DNA from: Halomonas halmophila
GTDB taxonomy: Bacteria > Pseudomonadota > Gammaproteobacteria > Pseudomonadales > Halomonadaceae
Length of the DNA stretch: 64,000 nucleotides
Assembly: GCF_006540005.1 (NCBI RefSeq)
Contig: NZ_BJOC01000018.1
Coordinates: forward strand, 1-64,000
Direction: 5' to 3'
Of the stretch, positions 11,758-21,371 are shown piece after piece. The translations under genes were made by a program, and so were the position numbers. Numbering within the stretch: the first letter of the stretch is position 1; the number at the start of each line of letters is the position of its first letter. The notes beneath the pieces are model-generated. The model had not been told where the DNA came from, did no database searches, and was given only the letters and a program-made list of their open reading frames with translations.

Positions 11758-12864
11758 ATGAGCTCACCAGTTCTGGCTTATCAGGCCGCGCTGGAGGCGG
11801 GCTTTGTCGCCGATGAGGCTCAATGGCAGGCCGTGAGGGTGCTGGAGGAGACGCACCAGTCGCTGGCCCGGGGCGAACCCCGCGTGCCCGGGGTCTATCT
11901 CTGGGGCACCGTGGGGCGTGGCAAGACCTGGTTGATGGATGCCTTTCAGCGCAGCCTGAGCGAGCCGGTCATCCGCCAGCATTTCCATCACTTCATGCGC
12001 TGGGTGCATCGTCGTCAGTTCCAGTTGACCGGCACGGCGGATCCGCTGGCGCGGCTGGCCGCCGAGCTGGTCGGTGAGGCCCGTGTGTTGTGCCTCGATG
12101 AGCTGTTCGTCAACGATATCGCCGATGCCATGCTGCTGGGGCGCTTGCTGACCGAGCTTTTCGAGCAGGGGGTAACGCTGGTCACCACCTCCAATCAGGC
12201 GCCGGCCGAGCTGTATGCCGATGGCTTCAACCGCGAGCGTTTCCTGCCCGCTATCGAGGCCATTGAACGCAGCACGCGGGTGGTGCACCTGGAGGGGGAA
12301 CAGGATCATCGGCGCCATCCCGGGGCGCCGGAGCCTCGCTACTGGGTTCGCGGCGAGGCCGAGCCCAGCGTGCTACCGGCCGTGTTCGAGCGATTGAATT
12401 ACGGCCGGCCCGCCAGCGACGAGGCGATCAGCCTGGGGCATCGCGCCATCCGGGTGCGTGCCCGTGGCGATGACACCCTGTGGTGTGACTATGCCGCGCT
12501 TTGCGAGCGGCCGCTATCGGCGCTGGACTTCATCGCCCTGTGCGACCGCTTTCGCCGGATCGTGCTGGGGGAGGTGCCCTGTCTGGCCGGCACGCCCGAG
12601 GCCGCACGGATCGCGCGCGGCACCGAGGACGCCGGGCAGCACGTTGCGGCCGGCGACCGCGAACTGCCGCCACTCTCGCGCCAGGACGACGGCGTGCGGC
12701 GCTTCATCGCCCTGGTAGACGAATGCTACGACCGCGGCATCCCGCTGTATATCGAGGCCCGGGTGGCCATGGAGGCACTCTATCCCGCTGGACACCTGGC
12801 CTTCCCGTTCCGGCGCACCCTGAGTCGCCTGCGCGAGATGCAACTGGCGCGCTTCGGCCTCTGA
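11758..12864 (+). CDS. zapE: Cell division protein ZapE (AFG1-like ATPase)
   Basis: A 368-residue AAA-type ATPase. Walker A is GTVGRGKT (about residues 44-51) and Walker B is VLCLDELFV. The C-terminus SRLREMQLARFGL is typical of the family. ZapE associates with the FtsZ ring in E. coli, and its eukaryotic relative AFG1 acts in mitochondrial quality control. It starts three bases after the astB stop, so it probably shares the ast transcript. This place is unusual because astE occupies the end of the operon in Pseudomonas. Confidence 0.92.
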   Translation: MSSPVLAYQAALEAGFVADEAQWQAVRVLEETHQSLARGEPRVPGVYLWGTVGRGKTWLMDAFQRSLSEPVIRQHFHHFMRWVHRRQFQLTGTADPLARLAAELVGEARVLCLDELFVNDIADAMLLGRLLTELFEQGVTLVTTSNQAPAELYADGFNRERFLPAIEAIERSTRVVHLEGEQDHRRHPGAPEPRYWVRGEAEPSVLPAVFERLNYGRPASDEAISLGHRAIRVRARGDDTLWCDYAALCERPLSALDFIALCDRFRRIVLGEVPCLAGTPEAARIARGTEDAGQHVAAGDRELPPLSRQDDGVRRFIALVDECYDRGIPLYIEARVAMEALYPAGHLAFPFRRTLSRLREMQLARFGL

Positions 12865-13088
12865 GCCGTTGCGCGCCATCGCGACTCAGCGAGCAGGCCC
12901 GATCATGCACTGCCATCCTGCTATGATGCGAGCACAGCAAGACGCTTGTCATCGACTCGAACAGCGTAGTTTGCCTGCGGTCGATGATCCGGCTTCTGGC
13001 GAGTGCCTTGCCAGTTGATGGGAAGCAACATGGATCCGTTCAGGGTCGCCGGGGGAAGTTTCGGGGTGTTGAAGCAGGGAGGTAGCAA

Positions 13089-13823
13089 GTGACGGGTGTG
13101 GTCTACTGGTTGGACATGATGGGGGTGATCGTCTTCGCGCTATCGGGGGTGATACTCGCCTGCCGGTCGCGCATGGATCCCTTCGGCATGCTGGTGCTGG
13201 CCGCCATGACGGGCATTGGCGGTGGCACCCTGCGTGACCTGGTACTCGGGGTGCGGCCGGTGTTCTGGGTCGAGGATCCGGCCTATCTGTGGGTCATCCT
13301 GGCCACGGTCGGGCTGTCCATCCTGGGCTTCCATTACATTCATCGCCTGTCGCGGGTCTTCCTGCCGGTGGCGGATGCCTGCGGCCTGGCACTGTTCACG
13401 GTGCTCGGCGCCCACAAGGCGCTGCTGCTCGAGACCTCGGGCGTCGTGGCGGTGCTGATGGGGCTGCTGACAGGGGTGGCCGGCGGCATGATGCGTGATG
13501 TGCTGGCGCGGCGGGTACCCATGGTGCTGCGCCAGGAAATCTATGCCACGGCCTCCATCGCCGGTGGCATGACCTTCGTCGGCCTGCAGGCCCTCGGTAC
13601 GACCCTGTTGGCTGCCATGGGCGGCGGCCTGGCCATTACCCTGGGCCTGCGCCTGGCGGCGATTCGTTGGCGGTTGGCTCTGCCGGTCTTTGCCTGGGTC
13701 GAGGTCGAGCGCCCGGCACCGCCTACCAGGGAAGGCGAAGCCCCGGCGCCGCGTCGTCGGCCCAAGGCGCGCGTCAAGCTGCTGCCGCCCGAACGCGCGG
13801 CGCGCCGCAAGGATCGGGCATGA
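13089..13823 (+). CDS. TRIC/UPF0126 family cation channel (YadS/YicG-like)
   Basis: A 244-residue membrane protein with about seven hydrophobic helices. It has two related halves carrying the glycine-rich motifs MTGIGGGTLRDLVLG and LTGVAGGMMRDVLARRVP, the family signature (GGG..RD). GTG 13089 follows a good GGGAGG. Bacterial relatives are trimeric intracellular-cation-type K+ channels. The C-terminal 45 residues are basic, Pro/Arg rich and probably cytoplasmic. Its stop overlaps the next start by TGA/ATG. Confidence 0.88.
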   Translation: MTGVVYWLDMMGVIVFALSGVILACRSRMDPFGMLVLAAMTGIGGGTLRDLVLGVRPVFWVEDPAYLWVILATVGLSILGFHYIHRLSRVFLPVADACGLALFTVLGAHKALLLETSGVVAVLMGLLTGVAGGMMRDVLARRVPMVLRQEIYATASIAGGMTFVGLQALGTTLLAAMGGGLAITLGLRLAAIRWRLALPVFAWVEVERPAPPTREGEAPAPRRRPKARVKLLPPERAARRKDRA

Positions 13824-14887
13824 TAGCGTTGCCGTCATGGCATATCGCCCGGCCGCGCCTGGCCTGGCTGCTCCTGCTGCTGTGGCTCGGTGGCTGTGCC
13901 GCCGATGTGCATCACGACGAGGCAGATTACACCCGGGTGGCCACTGAGATCCGTCAGCATTACGAGGCCATCCTGCCGGAGCTGCCGATGAGTGATCGGC
14001 GTCACTATGCACAACGCCTATATCGCATGACCGGCGAGGCACGCTACCTGCCGCTCAATCGCGCCTATGGCGAGCAACTGGTCGAGGAACTGCGCGCGGA
14101 GATCCCGGGGCTGAGTCAGCCGGCCGTGGTGGCGCAACGCGCCGCGGACGCGCGCCATGGCTACCCGGAGCGTACTGCCAAGCAGCGCCGCCGCAAGCAG
14201 ATGCTGGCCGAGTGGGGCGATATCGCCTATGCCAAGGGGCTGGCCTTCCGGCTCACCCAGGCCAGCTACCACGGGCTGCTCAACGAAACGGACCTGCCGG
14301 GCTATCGTCAGGCACTGGACTATCTGCGCAGCCTCGACTTTCGCGCCTTTGTGACGGCGCCGGGACCGCTGGAAGTCTATGCCGCCCAGGTGGCCAACCT
14401 GGTCTATTACCTGGATGAGCTGGGCGTGGCCGATCTGCGCCAGGCCTCGATCCAGGCCTTTCGTGCCCACTATCCTGCCGAGCGCGATGCCGGTCTGCCC
14501 CGGCCTTCCTATCGCAACAAGATCTACGGCATGACGCACTTCGTGATCGCGGCCAGCGACTACTATCAGCGGCCGGTGTCGGCCGACGAGTTCGGTTGGA
14601 TACTGGAGGAATTCGCCGCCGATCTGGAGCGGATCCTGCGGGATACCAAGGCCGATATCTTTACCGAAGTCGGTATCAGCTTCCTGCTGGCGGGACGTGA
14701 GGGCGACCCCACGGTTCGTCGCTTGCGTGAGGCGTTGCTGGCCAGGTACAGCCCCGAGGCGCGCATGGTGCCTGCCGAACAGGGTGGTCTCGACCCTGTC
14801 CAGGGCGAACACCGCAATGTCCTGGCCATCATGCTGCTGGACTGGCCGGAACGACTCTACCCCGGGCCCGATCTAAGTCACTGGTGA
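13820..14887 (+). CDS. DUF3541-type lipoprotein
   Basis: About 355 residues. The N-terminus has a lipoprotein signal ending at lipobox LGGC (about residue 26) after a strong LLLLLWLGG core. The remainder is helical and ends with a block KADIFTEVGISFLLAGR that I associate with DUF3541. The function is unknown and it is presumably attached to a membrane and exposed to the periplasm. ATG 13820 overlaps the preceding stop by four bases, so it is cotranslated with the channel gene. Confidence 0.75.
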   Translation: MIALPSWHIARPRLAWLLLLLWLGGCAADVHHDEADYTRVATEIRQHYEAILPELPMSDRRHYAQRLYRMTGEARYLPLNRAYGEQLVEELRAEIPGLSQPAVVAQRAADARHGYPERTAKQRRRKQMLAEWGDIAYAKGLAFRLTQASYHGLLNETDLPGYRQALDYLRSLDFRAFVTAPGPLEVYAAQVANLVYYLDELGVADLRQASIQAFRAHYPAERDAGLPRPSYRNKIYGMTHFVIAASDYYQRPVSADEFGWILEEFAADLERILRDTKADIFTEVGISFLLAGREGDPTVRRLREALLARYSPEARMVPAEQGGLDPVQGEHRNVLAIMLLDWPERLYPGPDLSHW

Positions 14888-14912
14888 GGCTACCGGTCAA
14901 GGTGGAAAGCCC

Positions 14913-14935
14913 CGCCCGGAGTGGTGCACCGGGCG
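14913..14935 (-). terminator. Possible terminator for nhaD
   Basis: A 7-bp GC stem CGCCCGG / CCGGGCG lies between two convergent genes. Read on the minus strand it is followed by GGGGCTTTCC, a poor T-tract. This is a modest candidate. Confidence 0.35.
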
Positions 14936-14945
14936 AGTAGTGGCA

Positions 14946-16445
14946 TCAGCCGAAGACCGTAAAGGTATCGGCGTTGATCCACAGGTGGGCCATGACGCTG
15001 GCGATGTAGCCCAGGGCGATCACCGGGGTCCAGCGCAAGTGGCCCATGAAGGTATAGTTGCCGCGTGCCTGGCCCATCAACGCCACGCCGGCAGCCGAAC
15101 CAATGGACAGCAGGCTGCCGCCGACCCCGGCCGTCAGGGTGATCAACAGCCAGTGGCCATGGGACATTTCGGGCTCCATGGAGATAACGGCGAACATCAC
15201 CGGAATGTTATCAACCACCGCCGAGACCACGCCCAGGGCGACATTGGCCCAGGTGGCATGCCACTGGGTATAGAGCACATCGGAAAGCAGCCCCAGGTAG
15301 CCCATGAAGCCCAGGCCGCCGACGCACATGACCACGCCATAGAAGAACAGCAGCGTATCCCACTCGGCGCGTGCCACGCGGTTGAAGACATCGAAGGGCA
15401 CCACACTGCCCAGCTGTTCGAGCTTCTTCCAGTCACCACGCTGGGTGTAGCGGCTGCGCTTGCGTTCCAGAGAGCGCGGCAGGCTCTGGCGCAGGTAATA
15501 GCCGAAGAACTGCAGATAGCCCAGGCCGGTCATCATGCCGAGTACCGGGGGCAGGTGAAGCAGGGTGTGGCAGGCCACGGCGGTGGCCACGGTCAGGAAG
15601 AACAGGCAGATGATGCGCCGCGCCCCGCGCTTGAGCCAGATATCTTCCTCGACCCCGGCAGGCTTGCGGTTCTGGATGAAGCAGCTCATCACCAGGGCGG
15701 GGATCAGGAAGTTGACCAGTGACGGCACCAGCAGCGCGAAGAACTCCTGGAAGTGCACCAGACCCGCCTGCCAGACCATCAGGGTAGTGATGTCACCGAA
15801 CGGACTGAAGGCGCCGCCGGCATTGGCCGCTACCACGATGTTCACGCAGGCCAGGTTGATGAAACGCTTGTCGCCTTCGGCAACCTTGGTGATCACGGCA
15901 CACATCAGCAGGGCGGTTGTCAGGTTGTCGGCGATCGGCGAGATGACGAAGGCCAGCACCCCGGTGAGCCAGAACAGCATGCGATAGCTGAAGCCCTTGC
16001 GGACCATCCAGGAGCGCAGCGCATCGAACACATTGCGCTCTTCCATGGCGTTGATATAAGTCATCGCCACCAGCAGGAAAAGCATGAGCTCACTGAATTC
16101 GAGCAGGGTTTCGCGAAAGGCGTGCTCCGACTCGCTGGGCATGCCGGCCTTGACGTACACCCAGCCGATCAGGCCCCAGATGATGCCGGCCGCGACCAGT
16201 ACCGGCTTGGACTTGCGCATGTGCAGCTTTTCTTCGGCCATGACCAGCGCATAAGCCAGGACGAAGACGGCGACCGCGAGGAAACCGACGAAGGAGGTGG
16301 TGAGGTCGAGCCCGCCAGTGGCGGCAAAGGCCGGTAGCGTCGGGAACAGGGTCAGCAAGGCGATGCAGGCCAGCATCAGCCGGGGCGTGAGAAGGGGGCC
16401 ACGTCGTGATCTGTGTGCGGGGCGACAGAAACTTTGCAGCATCAT
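14946..16445 (-). CDS. nhaD: Na+/H+ antiporter NhaD
   Basis: About 499 residues with some twelve membrane helices. I chose ATG 16445 because CAGGTTAATA precedes it; a longer frame begins at 16493. A signal-like segment (LACIALLTLFPTLPAFA) is followed by the ion-transporter superfamily core. It contains VISPIADNLTTALLM and NIVVAANAGGAFSPFGDITTLMVW, diagnostic of NhaD. It exports Na+/Li+ in exchange for protons at alkaline pH or high salt, fitting a halophile. It is a single transcription unit convergent with the DUF3541 gene. Confidence 0.95.
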   Translation of the reverse strand: MMLQSFCRPAHRSRRGPLLTPRLMLACIALLTLFPTLPAFAATGGLDLTTSFVGFLAVAVFVLAYALVMAEEKLHMRKSKPVLVAAGIIWGLIGWVYVKAGMPSESEHAFRETLLEFSELMLFLLVAMTYINAMEERNVFDALRSWMVRKGFSYRMLFWLTGVLAFVISPIADNLTTALLMCAVITKVAEGDKRFINLACVNIVVAANAGGAFSPFGDITTLMVWQAGLVHFQEFFALLVPSLVNFLIPALVMSCFIQNRKPAGVEEDIWLKRGARRIICLFFLTVATAVACHTLLHLPPVLGMMTGLGYLQFFGYYLRQSLPRSLERKRSRYTQRGDWKKLEQLGSVVPFDVFNRVARAEWDTLLFFYGVVMCVGGLGFMGYLGLLSDVLYTQWHATWANVALGVVSAVVDNIPVMFAVISMEPEMSHGHWLLITLTAGVGGSLLSIGSAAGVALMGQARGNYTFMGHLRWTPVIALGYIASVMAHLWINADTFTVFG

Positions 16446-16705
16446 TATTAACCTGTTTGTTAAATGGCCGAAAAAGGGCGGAAAATCCCGCAAATCTTAC
16501 CATTTTGTAAGCGTTGACATGGTGGTTTGGCCTGCCCCTTTGGTAGGAGATAACGATATGCTTGACAGTCGGCGCAACATGCCGGGAGATGCCCCGGGGC
16601 CCAGAAGGGCGCCCCGCGAGGGGATTTTTATGGCATCATTTGCAGGTGCCGGCCGGGATGCCGGATGAGTTCAGCAACGCCAATGACACAGGCAGACTTC
16701 GACGC

Positions 16706-17419
16706 ATGTTTCTCGACGATTATCACTCGCGCACGGGCTCGCGCATTCACATAACCGCCGATCAAGCGAGCCGCTTCGCCAAACGTGTGGCCGGTGACTA
16801 CAACCCTATCCACAATGCGGATGCGCGGCGTTTCTGCGTCCCGGGAGACCTCTTGTTCGCGCTGGTACTGGCGCACTTCGGGCTGTCACAGAACATGACC
16901 TTCCGTTTCCTGAGCATGGTCGGCGACAGTGTGCCGCTGACCTTCAGCGAGGGCGAGGACGGTGTGATCCGGGTGCTGGACGATGCCGACAAGTGTTATC
17001 TCGAGGTGTGTCGTGATGGCGAGGTCACTCACGACGAAGCCGTGGTGGAGGCCTTCACGCGCTGCTATGTGGCGTTTTCCGGCAAGAACTTTCCGCATTA
17101 CCTCAAGCCGTTGATGGAAGATCATGGCGTCATGTTCAATCCGCGCCGTCCGCTGGTGATCTACGACAGCATGGGATTCTCGCTGAACCGCCTGGATGGG
17201 GACGACCCCGGCCTGGAGCTGCTGGCGTCGTCACTGGACGTGGCCGGCAAGCGCGGCGACGTGAAGCTGGACTTCCGCATCGTCGCCGGTGGCGAGGAGA
17301 TCGGCAGTGGCGCCAAGAAGCTGGTCGTCAGCGGCCTGTGTGACTATGACGCCGGCGCCATGGATGACATCGTCGATGAATTCTATCGACTGAAGGCCGA
17401 CCACGAGGCGAGCTGGTAA
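16706..17419 (+). CDS. DUF3581 family protein (hot-dog/MaoC-like)
   Basis: About 237 residues from ATG 16706, which matches the family's usual N-terminus MFLDDYHSRTG as I remember it. Longer in-frame starts exist at 16658 and 16562. The segment SRFAKRVAGDYNPIHNADARRFCVPGD resembles the substrate-binding helix of MaoC-like hydratases (DYNPIH). The protein may therefore bind an acyl thioester, but no function is established. There is no signal peptide or membrane segment. Confidence 0.8.
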   Translation: MFLDDYHSRTGSRIHITADQASRFAKRVAGDYNPIHNADARRFCVPGDLLFALVLAHFGLSQNMTFRFLSMVGDSVPLTFSEGEDGVIRVLDDADKCYLEVCRDGEVTHDEAVVEAFTRCYVAFSGKNFPHYLKPLMEDHGVMFNPRRPLVIYDSMGFSLNRLDGDDPGLELLASSLDVAGKRGDVKLDFRIVAGGEEIGSGAKKLVVSGLCDYDAGAMDDIVDEFYRLKADHEASW

Positions 17420-17479
17420 GGACTTTTCGTACCTGCCGCTTCTCGCCAGGCGCCTGACGATGATGCGGCTGGCGCCGTG

Positions 17480-18679
17480 TCAGGCAGGCACCAGGTTCAG
17501 CACCACACCACCCAGGCCGCATACCAGCACGGCCATCCAGGCCGGCTGTCGCCAGACGGCCAGCAGCGTGAAGCCGACTAGCGCCAGCGCGAATTCGCGG
17601 GGCCCGAGGATCGCGCTGGTCCACACCGGCTGATACAGCGTGGCCACCAGCAGCCCCACCACGGCGGCATTGGCGCCGCGCATCAGCGCCTGGATGGTGG
17701 TGCGCTCGCGCAGGCTGTTCCAGAACGGCAGCGCCGCCATCAACAACAGCATGCCCGGCAGGAAGATGGCCACCAGGGCCAGTCCCGCCCCGATCAGGCC
17801 CCCGGGCACCGTATCGGCCGCCATGCCCAGATAGGCCGAGAAGGTGAAGAGCGGGCCGGGCACCGCCTGGGCCGCCCCATAGCCGGCCAGGAAGTCGTCG
17901 GCACTCACCCAGCCGGGCTGCACGACGGCGGCTTCCAGCAGTGGCAACACCACATGCCCTCCACCGAATACCAGGGCGCCGGCGCGGTAGAAGGCATCGA
18001 ACAGGGCCAGGCCCGACCCCGTCGCCGCCAGCATCGGTAGACCCAGCAGCAGGGCCAGGAACAGGCCCAGGCAGAGCAGGCCGCCGCGGCGGGAAATGCC
18101 GATGCCCGGCACCGGTGGCCGTGCCTCGGTGCTGTCACGGCAGAACAGCAGGCCGGCCAGTCCGCCGAGCACGATGGTCACGACCTGACCCAAGGTGCCC
18201 CCCAGCGCCGTGACCAGCAGGGTGGCGGCGACGGCAATACCGGCCCGTTGACTGTCCGGGCAGAGATTGCGTGCCATGCCCCAGACCGCATGGGCGACGA
18301 TGGCCACGGCCACCACCTTGAGGCCCTGCAGCAGGCCGTTGCCGACCACACCGTCGAGGCTGCCGGCCCCCAGTGCGAACAGCATCAGCAGCAGCGCCGA
18401 GGGCAGGGTGAAAGCCGTCCAGGCCGCCAGGCCGCCCAGCGGGCCTGCCCGCATCATCCCGAGGGCGAATCCCACCTGGCTGCTCGCCGGGCCGGGCAGG
18501 AACTGACACAGCGCCACCAGATCCGCGTAGGCATGTTCATCGAGCCATTGGCGACGCTTGACGAATGCCTCGCGGAAATAGCCCAGGTGGGCCACCGGAC
18601 CGCCGAAGGCGGTCAGTCCGAGCAACAGAAAGGCGCGAAACACTTCCCTGGCAGGGCGGCTTTCAGGCGATGGTGTCAT
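17480..18679 (-). CDS. chrA: Chromate transporter ChrA (two-domain)
   Basis: About 399 residues, the long bidomain form. The first half has LTAFGGPVAHLGYF and LCQFLPGPASSQVGF. The second half repeats the pattern with FGGGHVVLPLLE and GYGAAQAVPGPLFTF. About ten to twelve membrane helices are visible. ChrA proteins export chromate and confer resistance. I chose ATG 18679; the ribosome-binding site is weak and the open frame extends upstream. It is divergent from the CorA gene. Confidence 0.93.
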   Translation of the reverse strand: MTPSPESRPAREVFRAFLLLGLTAFGGPVAHLGYFREAFVKRRQWLDEHAYADLVALCQFLPGPASSQVGFALGMMRAGPLGGLAAWTAFTLPSALLLMLFALGAGSLDGVVGNGLLQGLKVVAVAIVAHAVWGMARNLCPDSQRAGIAVAATLLVTALGGTLGQVVTIVLGGLAGLLFCRDSTEARPPVPGIGISRRGGLLCLGLFLALLLGLPMLAATGSGLALFDAFYRAGALVFGGGHVVLPLLEAAVVQPGWVSADDFLAGYGAAQAVPGPLFTFSAYLGMAADTVPGGLIGAGLALVAIFLPGMLLLMAALPFWNSLRERTTIQALMRGANAAVVGLLVATLYQPVWTSAILGPREFALALVGFTLLAVWRQPAWMAVLVCGLGGVVLNLVPA

Positions 18680-18812
18680 GATGAGGGGCAACCCGTGCAG
18701 TGCGATGGATGGCGGCCAGGCCAGGCTTCGGCAGAGCCCATGAGGTATGGTCCGGCCCGCAGGCCATGGCGTATCTTGGCATATCAGATTATCACCGAGA
18801 GATGACAAGACG

Positions 18813-19781
18813 ATGATTCGAACCCTGCTGCTCGATACGCAAGGCCAGGCGACGCCCGGCGGCGAAGAACAGATCGCGACCTGGCGCGACTCGCCCGAGA
18901 GCCGCATCTGGATCGACCTGCAGGGCGAGGATGCCGACAGCAAACGTGCGCTGCTCGAAGCCTTCGATTGCCATCCGATGGCCGTCGACGATGCCCTGCG
19001 CGATCTGCACCCGCCCAAGATCGAGGAATTCGACCACCACACGCTGATTCTCTACCGCGGCATTTCGGCCTTCGACAGCGAGCTGGATTATGTGCCCCAG
19101 CAGATGGTGTTCGTGCTCGGTGAGCGCTTCCTGATCAGTCTGCATCCGGGGAGGGCCATGAGCATCGACCGCTTGTTCGAGCGCGAGGGCGCTCGTCTGC
19201 TCGAGCGCTCACCGGAGTATGTGGCGCTGCGCGTCATGTACACCTCGGCCGGCTTCTATCTGGATAGCCTGCTGGAGTTCGACACCCAGCTCAGCGGTAT
19301 CGAGGACGCGCTGGTCAATGACGGCAGCGATGCCCTGATGCGCCGCGTGATCGCCTATCGTTCGCGGCTGGTGAAGATGCGCCGTATCTTCAACTATCAC
19401 GTTGGCATTACCCAGGAACTGCTCGGCTCGGATTACCAGCATCTGTCGCGGTCCAAGGAGGAAACGCTGCACGCCATCAATGATGTGCATGAGCGTTTCG
19501 ATCGTCTGCTGACACTGACCCAGATGTACTACGACATCTGCGGCGATCTGGTGGACGGCTATCTCTCGCTGTCCTCCCACCAGCTCAACAGCACCATGCG
19601 CATCCTGACGGTGATTACCGCCATCTTCGTGCCGCTGAGCTTCCTGGCCGGGCTGTATGGCATGAACTTCGCCCACATGCCCGAGCTTGGGTGGCGCTAT
19701 GGCTACTTCCTGCTGCTTGGCGTCATGCTGGCACTGGTGGCCGGCATGCTGTATCTGTTCCGACGCAAGCGCTGGCTGTAA
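18813..19781 (+). CDS. CorA/ZntB-type divalent-cation transporter
   Basis: A 322-residue inner-membrane protein. A long cytoplasmic domain is followed by two C-terminal helices joined by the signature YGMNFAHMPEL (GMN at about residue 285). Most CorA proteins carry Mg2+, Co2+ or Ni2+; ZntB relatives carry Zn2+ with protons. I cannot choose between these. ATG 18813 follows GAGAGATGACAAGACG. It is divergently transcribed from chrA. Confidence 0.93.
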   Translation: MIRTLLLDTQGQATPGGEEQIATWRDSPESRIWIDLQGEDADSKRALLEAFDCHPMAVDDALRDLHPPKIEEFDHHTLILYRGISAFDSELDYVPQQMVFVLGERFLISLHPGRAMSIDRLFEREGARLLERSPEYVALRVMYTSAGFYLDSLLEFDTQLSGIEDALVNDGSDALMRRVIAYRSRLVKMRRIFNYHVGITQELLGSDYQHLSRSKEETLHAINDVHERFDRLLTLTQMYYDICGDLVDGYLSLSSHQLNSTMRILTVITAIFVPLSFLAGLYGMNFAHMPELGWRYGYFLLLGVMLALVAGMLYLFRRKRWL

Positions 19782-19844
19782 CTGCGTGTCGGCCACCCGC
19801 ATGGACATGCCGGCAGTGTCGGTGACGGACGATGGTCCGCACCG

Positions 19845-20351
19845 TCAAACATCCGCTTCCAACCCCTTCATCAGCTTGGCCAGCAGCGCATTCAGTGTGC
19901 GCTGCTCCTCATCGCTAAGCGGCGAGAGCGCCCGGGCTTCGTTGTCCACGTGCGGCGCGAGGGTACTGTCCACGAGCTCGAGCCCTGCTGCCGTCAGCGT
20001 CACCAGCATGCTGCGGCGGTCGTCCGGGTTGGGGCGACGCGCGATCAAACCGGCCTTTTCCAGGCGGTCGAGCTGGTTGGTCATGCCGCCCGAGGAAAAC
20101 ATCAGCACCTTGAACAACTGGGTCGGTGTCAGGGCGTAGGGTTCGCCGGCGCGACGCAAGGTCGCGAGCACGTCGAACTCTCTCGGTTGCACGCCGCGTT
20201 CGTTGAAGAAGGGCTCCAGGTAATCCTGGGTGATATGCCGACTGACGGCCCCCAGCCGGGCGGTCAGCTCCATGGGAAGCAGCTCGAGCTCGGGGCATTC
20301 CCGGCGCCACTGGTCGATTGCGACACTGACTCGGTCCATAGGACTTGCCAT
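19845..20351 (-). CDS. MarR family transcriptional regulator
   Basis: A 168-residue winged-helix regulator (FDVLATLRRAGEPYALTPTQL, then SSGGMTNQLDRLEKAGLIARR, then wing NPDDRRSMLVTLT). ATG 20351 or the internal ATG 20339 could start it. It is divergent from an EamA transporter and nitroreductase pair. A palindrome 7 bases in front of its ATG is the likely operator. I infer that it represses the pair until an aromatic or electrophilic ligand binds. Confidence 0.93.
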   Translation of the reverse strand: MASPMDRVSVAIDQWRRECPELELLPMELTARLGAVSRHITQDYLEPFFNERGVQPREFDVLATLRRAGEPYALTPTQLFKVLMFSSGGMTNQLDRLEKAGLIARRPNPDDRRSMLVTLTAAGLELVDSTLAPHVDNEARALSPLSDEEQRTLNALLAKLMKGLEADV

Positions 20352-20357
20352 CCATTT

Positions 20358-20373
20358 ATCTTGATACTAAGAT
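20358..20373. promoter_or_regulatory. MarR-type operator palindrome
   Basis: ATCTT-GATACT-AAGAT: five-base perfect arms with a six-base centre, in the 65-base gap between the marR-like gene and the divergent eamA-like gene. The size and AT-rich arms fit MarR dimer sites. It is positioned to control both directions. Confidence 0.55.
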
Positions 20374-20416
20374 TCTTTTTGTCGTGATACACGACGATGA
20401 GATAGAGGAGCACAGA

Positions 20417-21370
20417 ATGGCGAATACACCCACGGGACACAAGACCGATGTCATCAAGGCGCTGGGCTGCCTGTTGCTGGTGGGCACTCTGCTGGCCCTG
20501 TCGCTGAGCGTTGCCAAGTTCGCCGACGCGATGGCATTGCCGCGACTCACCTTCCTGATGGTGGCCATGGCCGGCGCCAGTGCTGCCTTGCTGTTGCTGT
20601 CGTTGCCGAAACGGGCGCGCTGGCGGGTCGACCGCCGCATCATCGAGTACGCACTGGTTTCCGGGATTCTGATGGCCATGCCCAATGCACTTGGCTTTCT
20701 AGCGGTGCGCCATGTCGGAGCGGGATTCGTCTCGTTGAGCTTCGCTTTCCCGATATTGGTGACCTGGTTGCTGGCGGTGCTCCTGCGAATGGAATCTCTG
20801 CGTTGGGACCGGTTGGGCGGCGTGTTGCTGGGGCTGACCGGTGGCGTCGTGCTGGCCTTGTCCAAGGCCAGCGTCGGTGGTGGCCAATTGGGCTGGTCAT
20901 TGCTGATCTTGCTGCTGCCCCTGACGCTGGCCATGGGCAATATCTATCGGACATGGCGCTGGCCGGAGGGTGTGCCGCTCGCCTATCTCACCGGACTGGT
21001 GCTGGCGGGCGCTGCCCTCGGATTGCTGCCGGTCGCGATCAGTACCGAATCGGCGCATATCGGAGCGCTATTCGCCTCACCTGCGGCAGTCGGCCTGCTG
21101 TTGGTCGAGACGGGAATCTTCACGGTCCTGTACCTGTTCTTCTTCATTCTTCAGCGGTTGGCCGGCCCGGTCTACCTGAGTCAGATCGGTACCGTCGCTG
21201 CCGTCATGGGTACCGCTATCGCCGTGCTCTTCCTGGGGGAGTCGGCGCCGCCCAATCTGGCGGTCGCCGGTGGCCTGGTCATTGCCGGCACCCTGGTTTT
21301 CCAGTATGCGGCCTGGCGTGCCGCACAATCCTCGACGCGCTCTGCTGCGCATCAACCCAAGGAGTCTTGA
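20417..21370 (+). CDS. EamA-family transporter
   Basis: A 317-residue membrane protein with ten hydrophobic segments in two EamA repeats. ATG 20417 follows GAGGAGCACAGA. The C-terminal repeat reads VYLSQIGTVAAVMGTAIAVLFLGES. The nitroreductase gene begins two bases after its stop, so the two form an operon controlled by the divergent MarR regulator. It is likely an exporter; the substrate is unknown. Confidence 0.9.
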   Translation: MANTPTGHKTDVIKALGCLLLVGTLLALSLSVAKFADAMALPRLTFLMVAMAGASAALLLLSLPKRARWRVDRRIIEYALVSGILMAMPNALGFLAVRHVGAGFVSLSFAFPILVTWLLAVLLRMESLRWDRLGGVLLGLTGGVVLALSKASVGGGQLGWSLLILLLPLTLAMGNIYRTWRWPEGVPLAYLTGLVLAGAALGLLPVAISTESAHIGALFASPAAVGLLLVETGIFTVLYLFFFILQRLAGPVYLSQIGTVAAVMGTAIAVLFLGESAPPNLAVAGGLVIAGTLVFQYAAWRAAQSSTRSAAHQPKES

Positions 21371-21371
21371 A

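Noticed and set aside
17452..17485. Inverted repeat GCCTGAC / GTCAGGC around the chrA stop codon
   Set aside because: Long loop and no T-tract; I do not call it a terminator.
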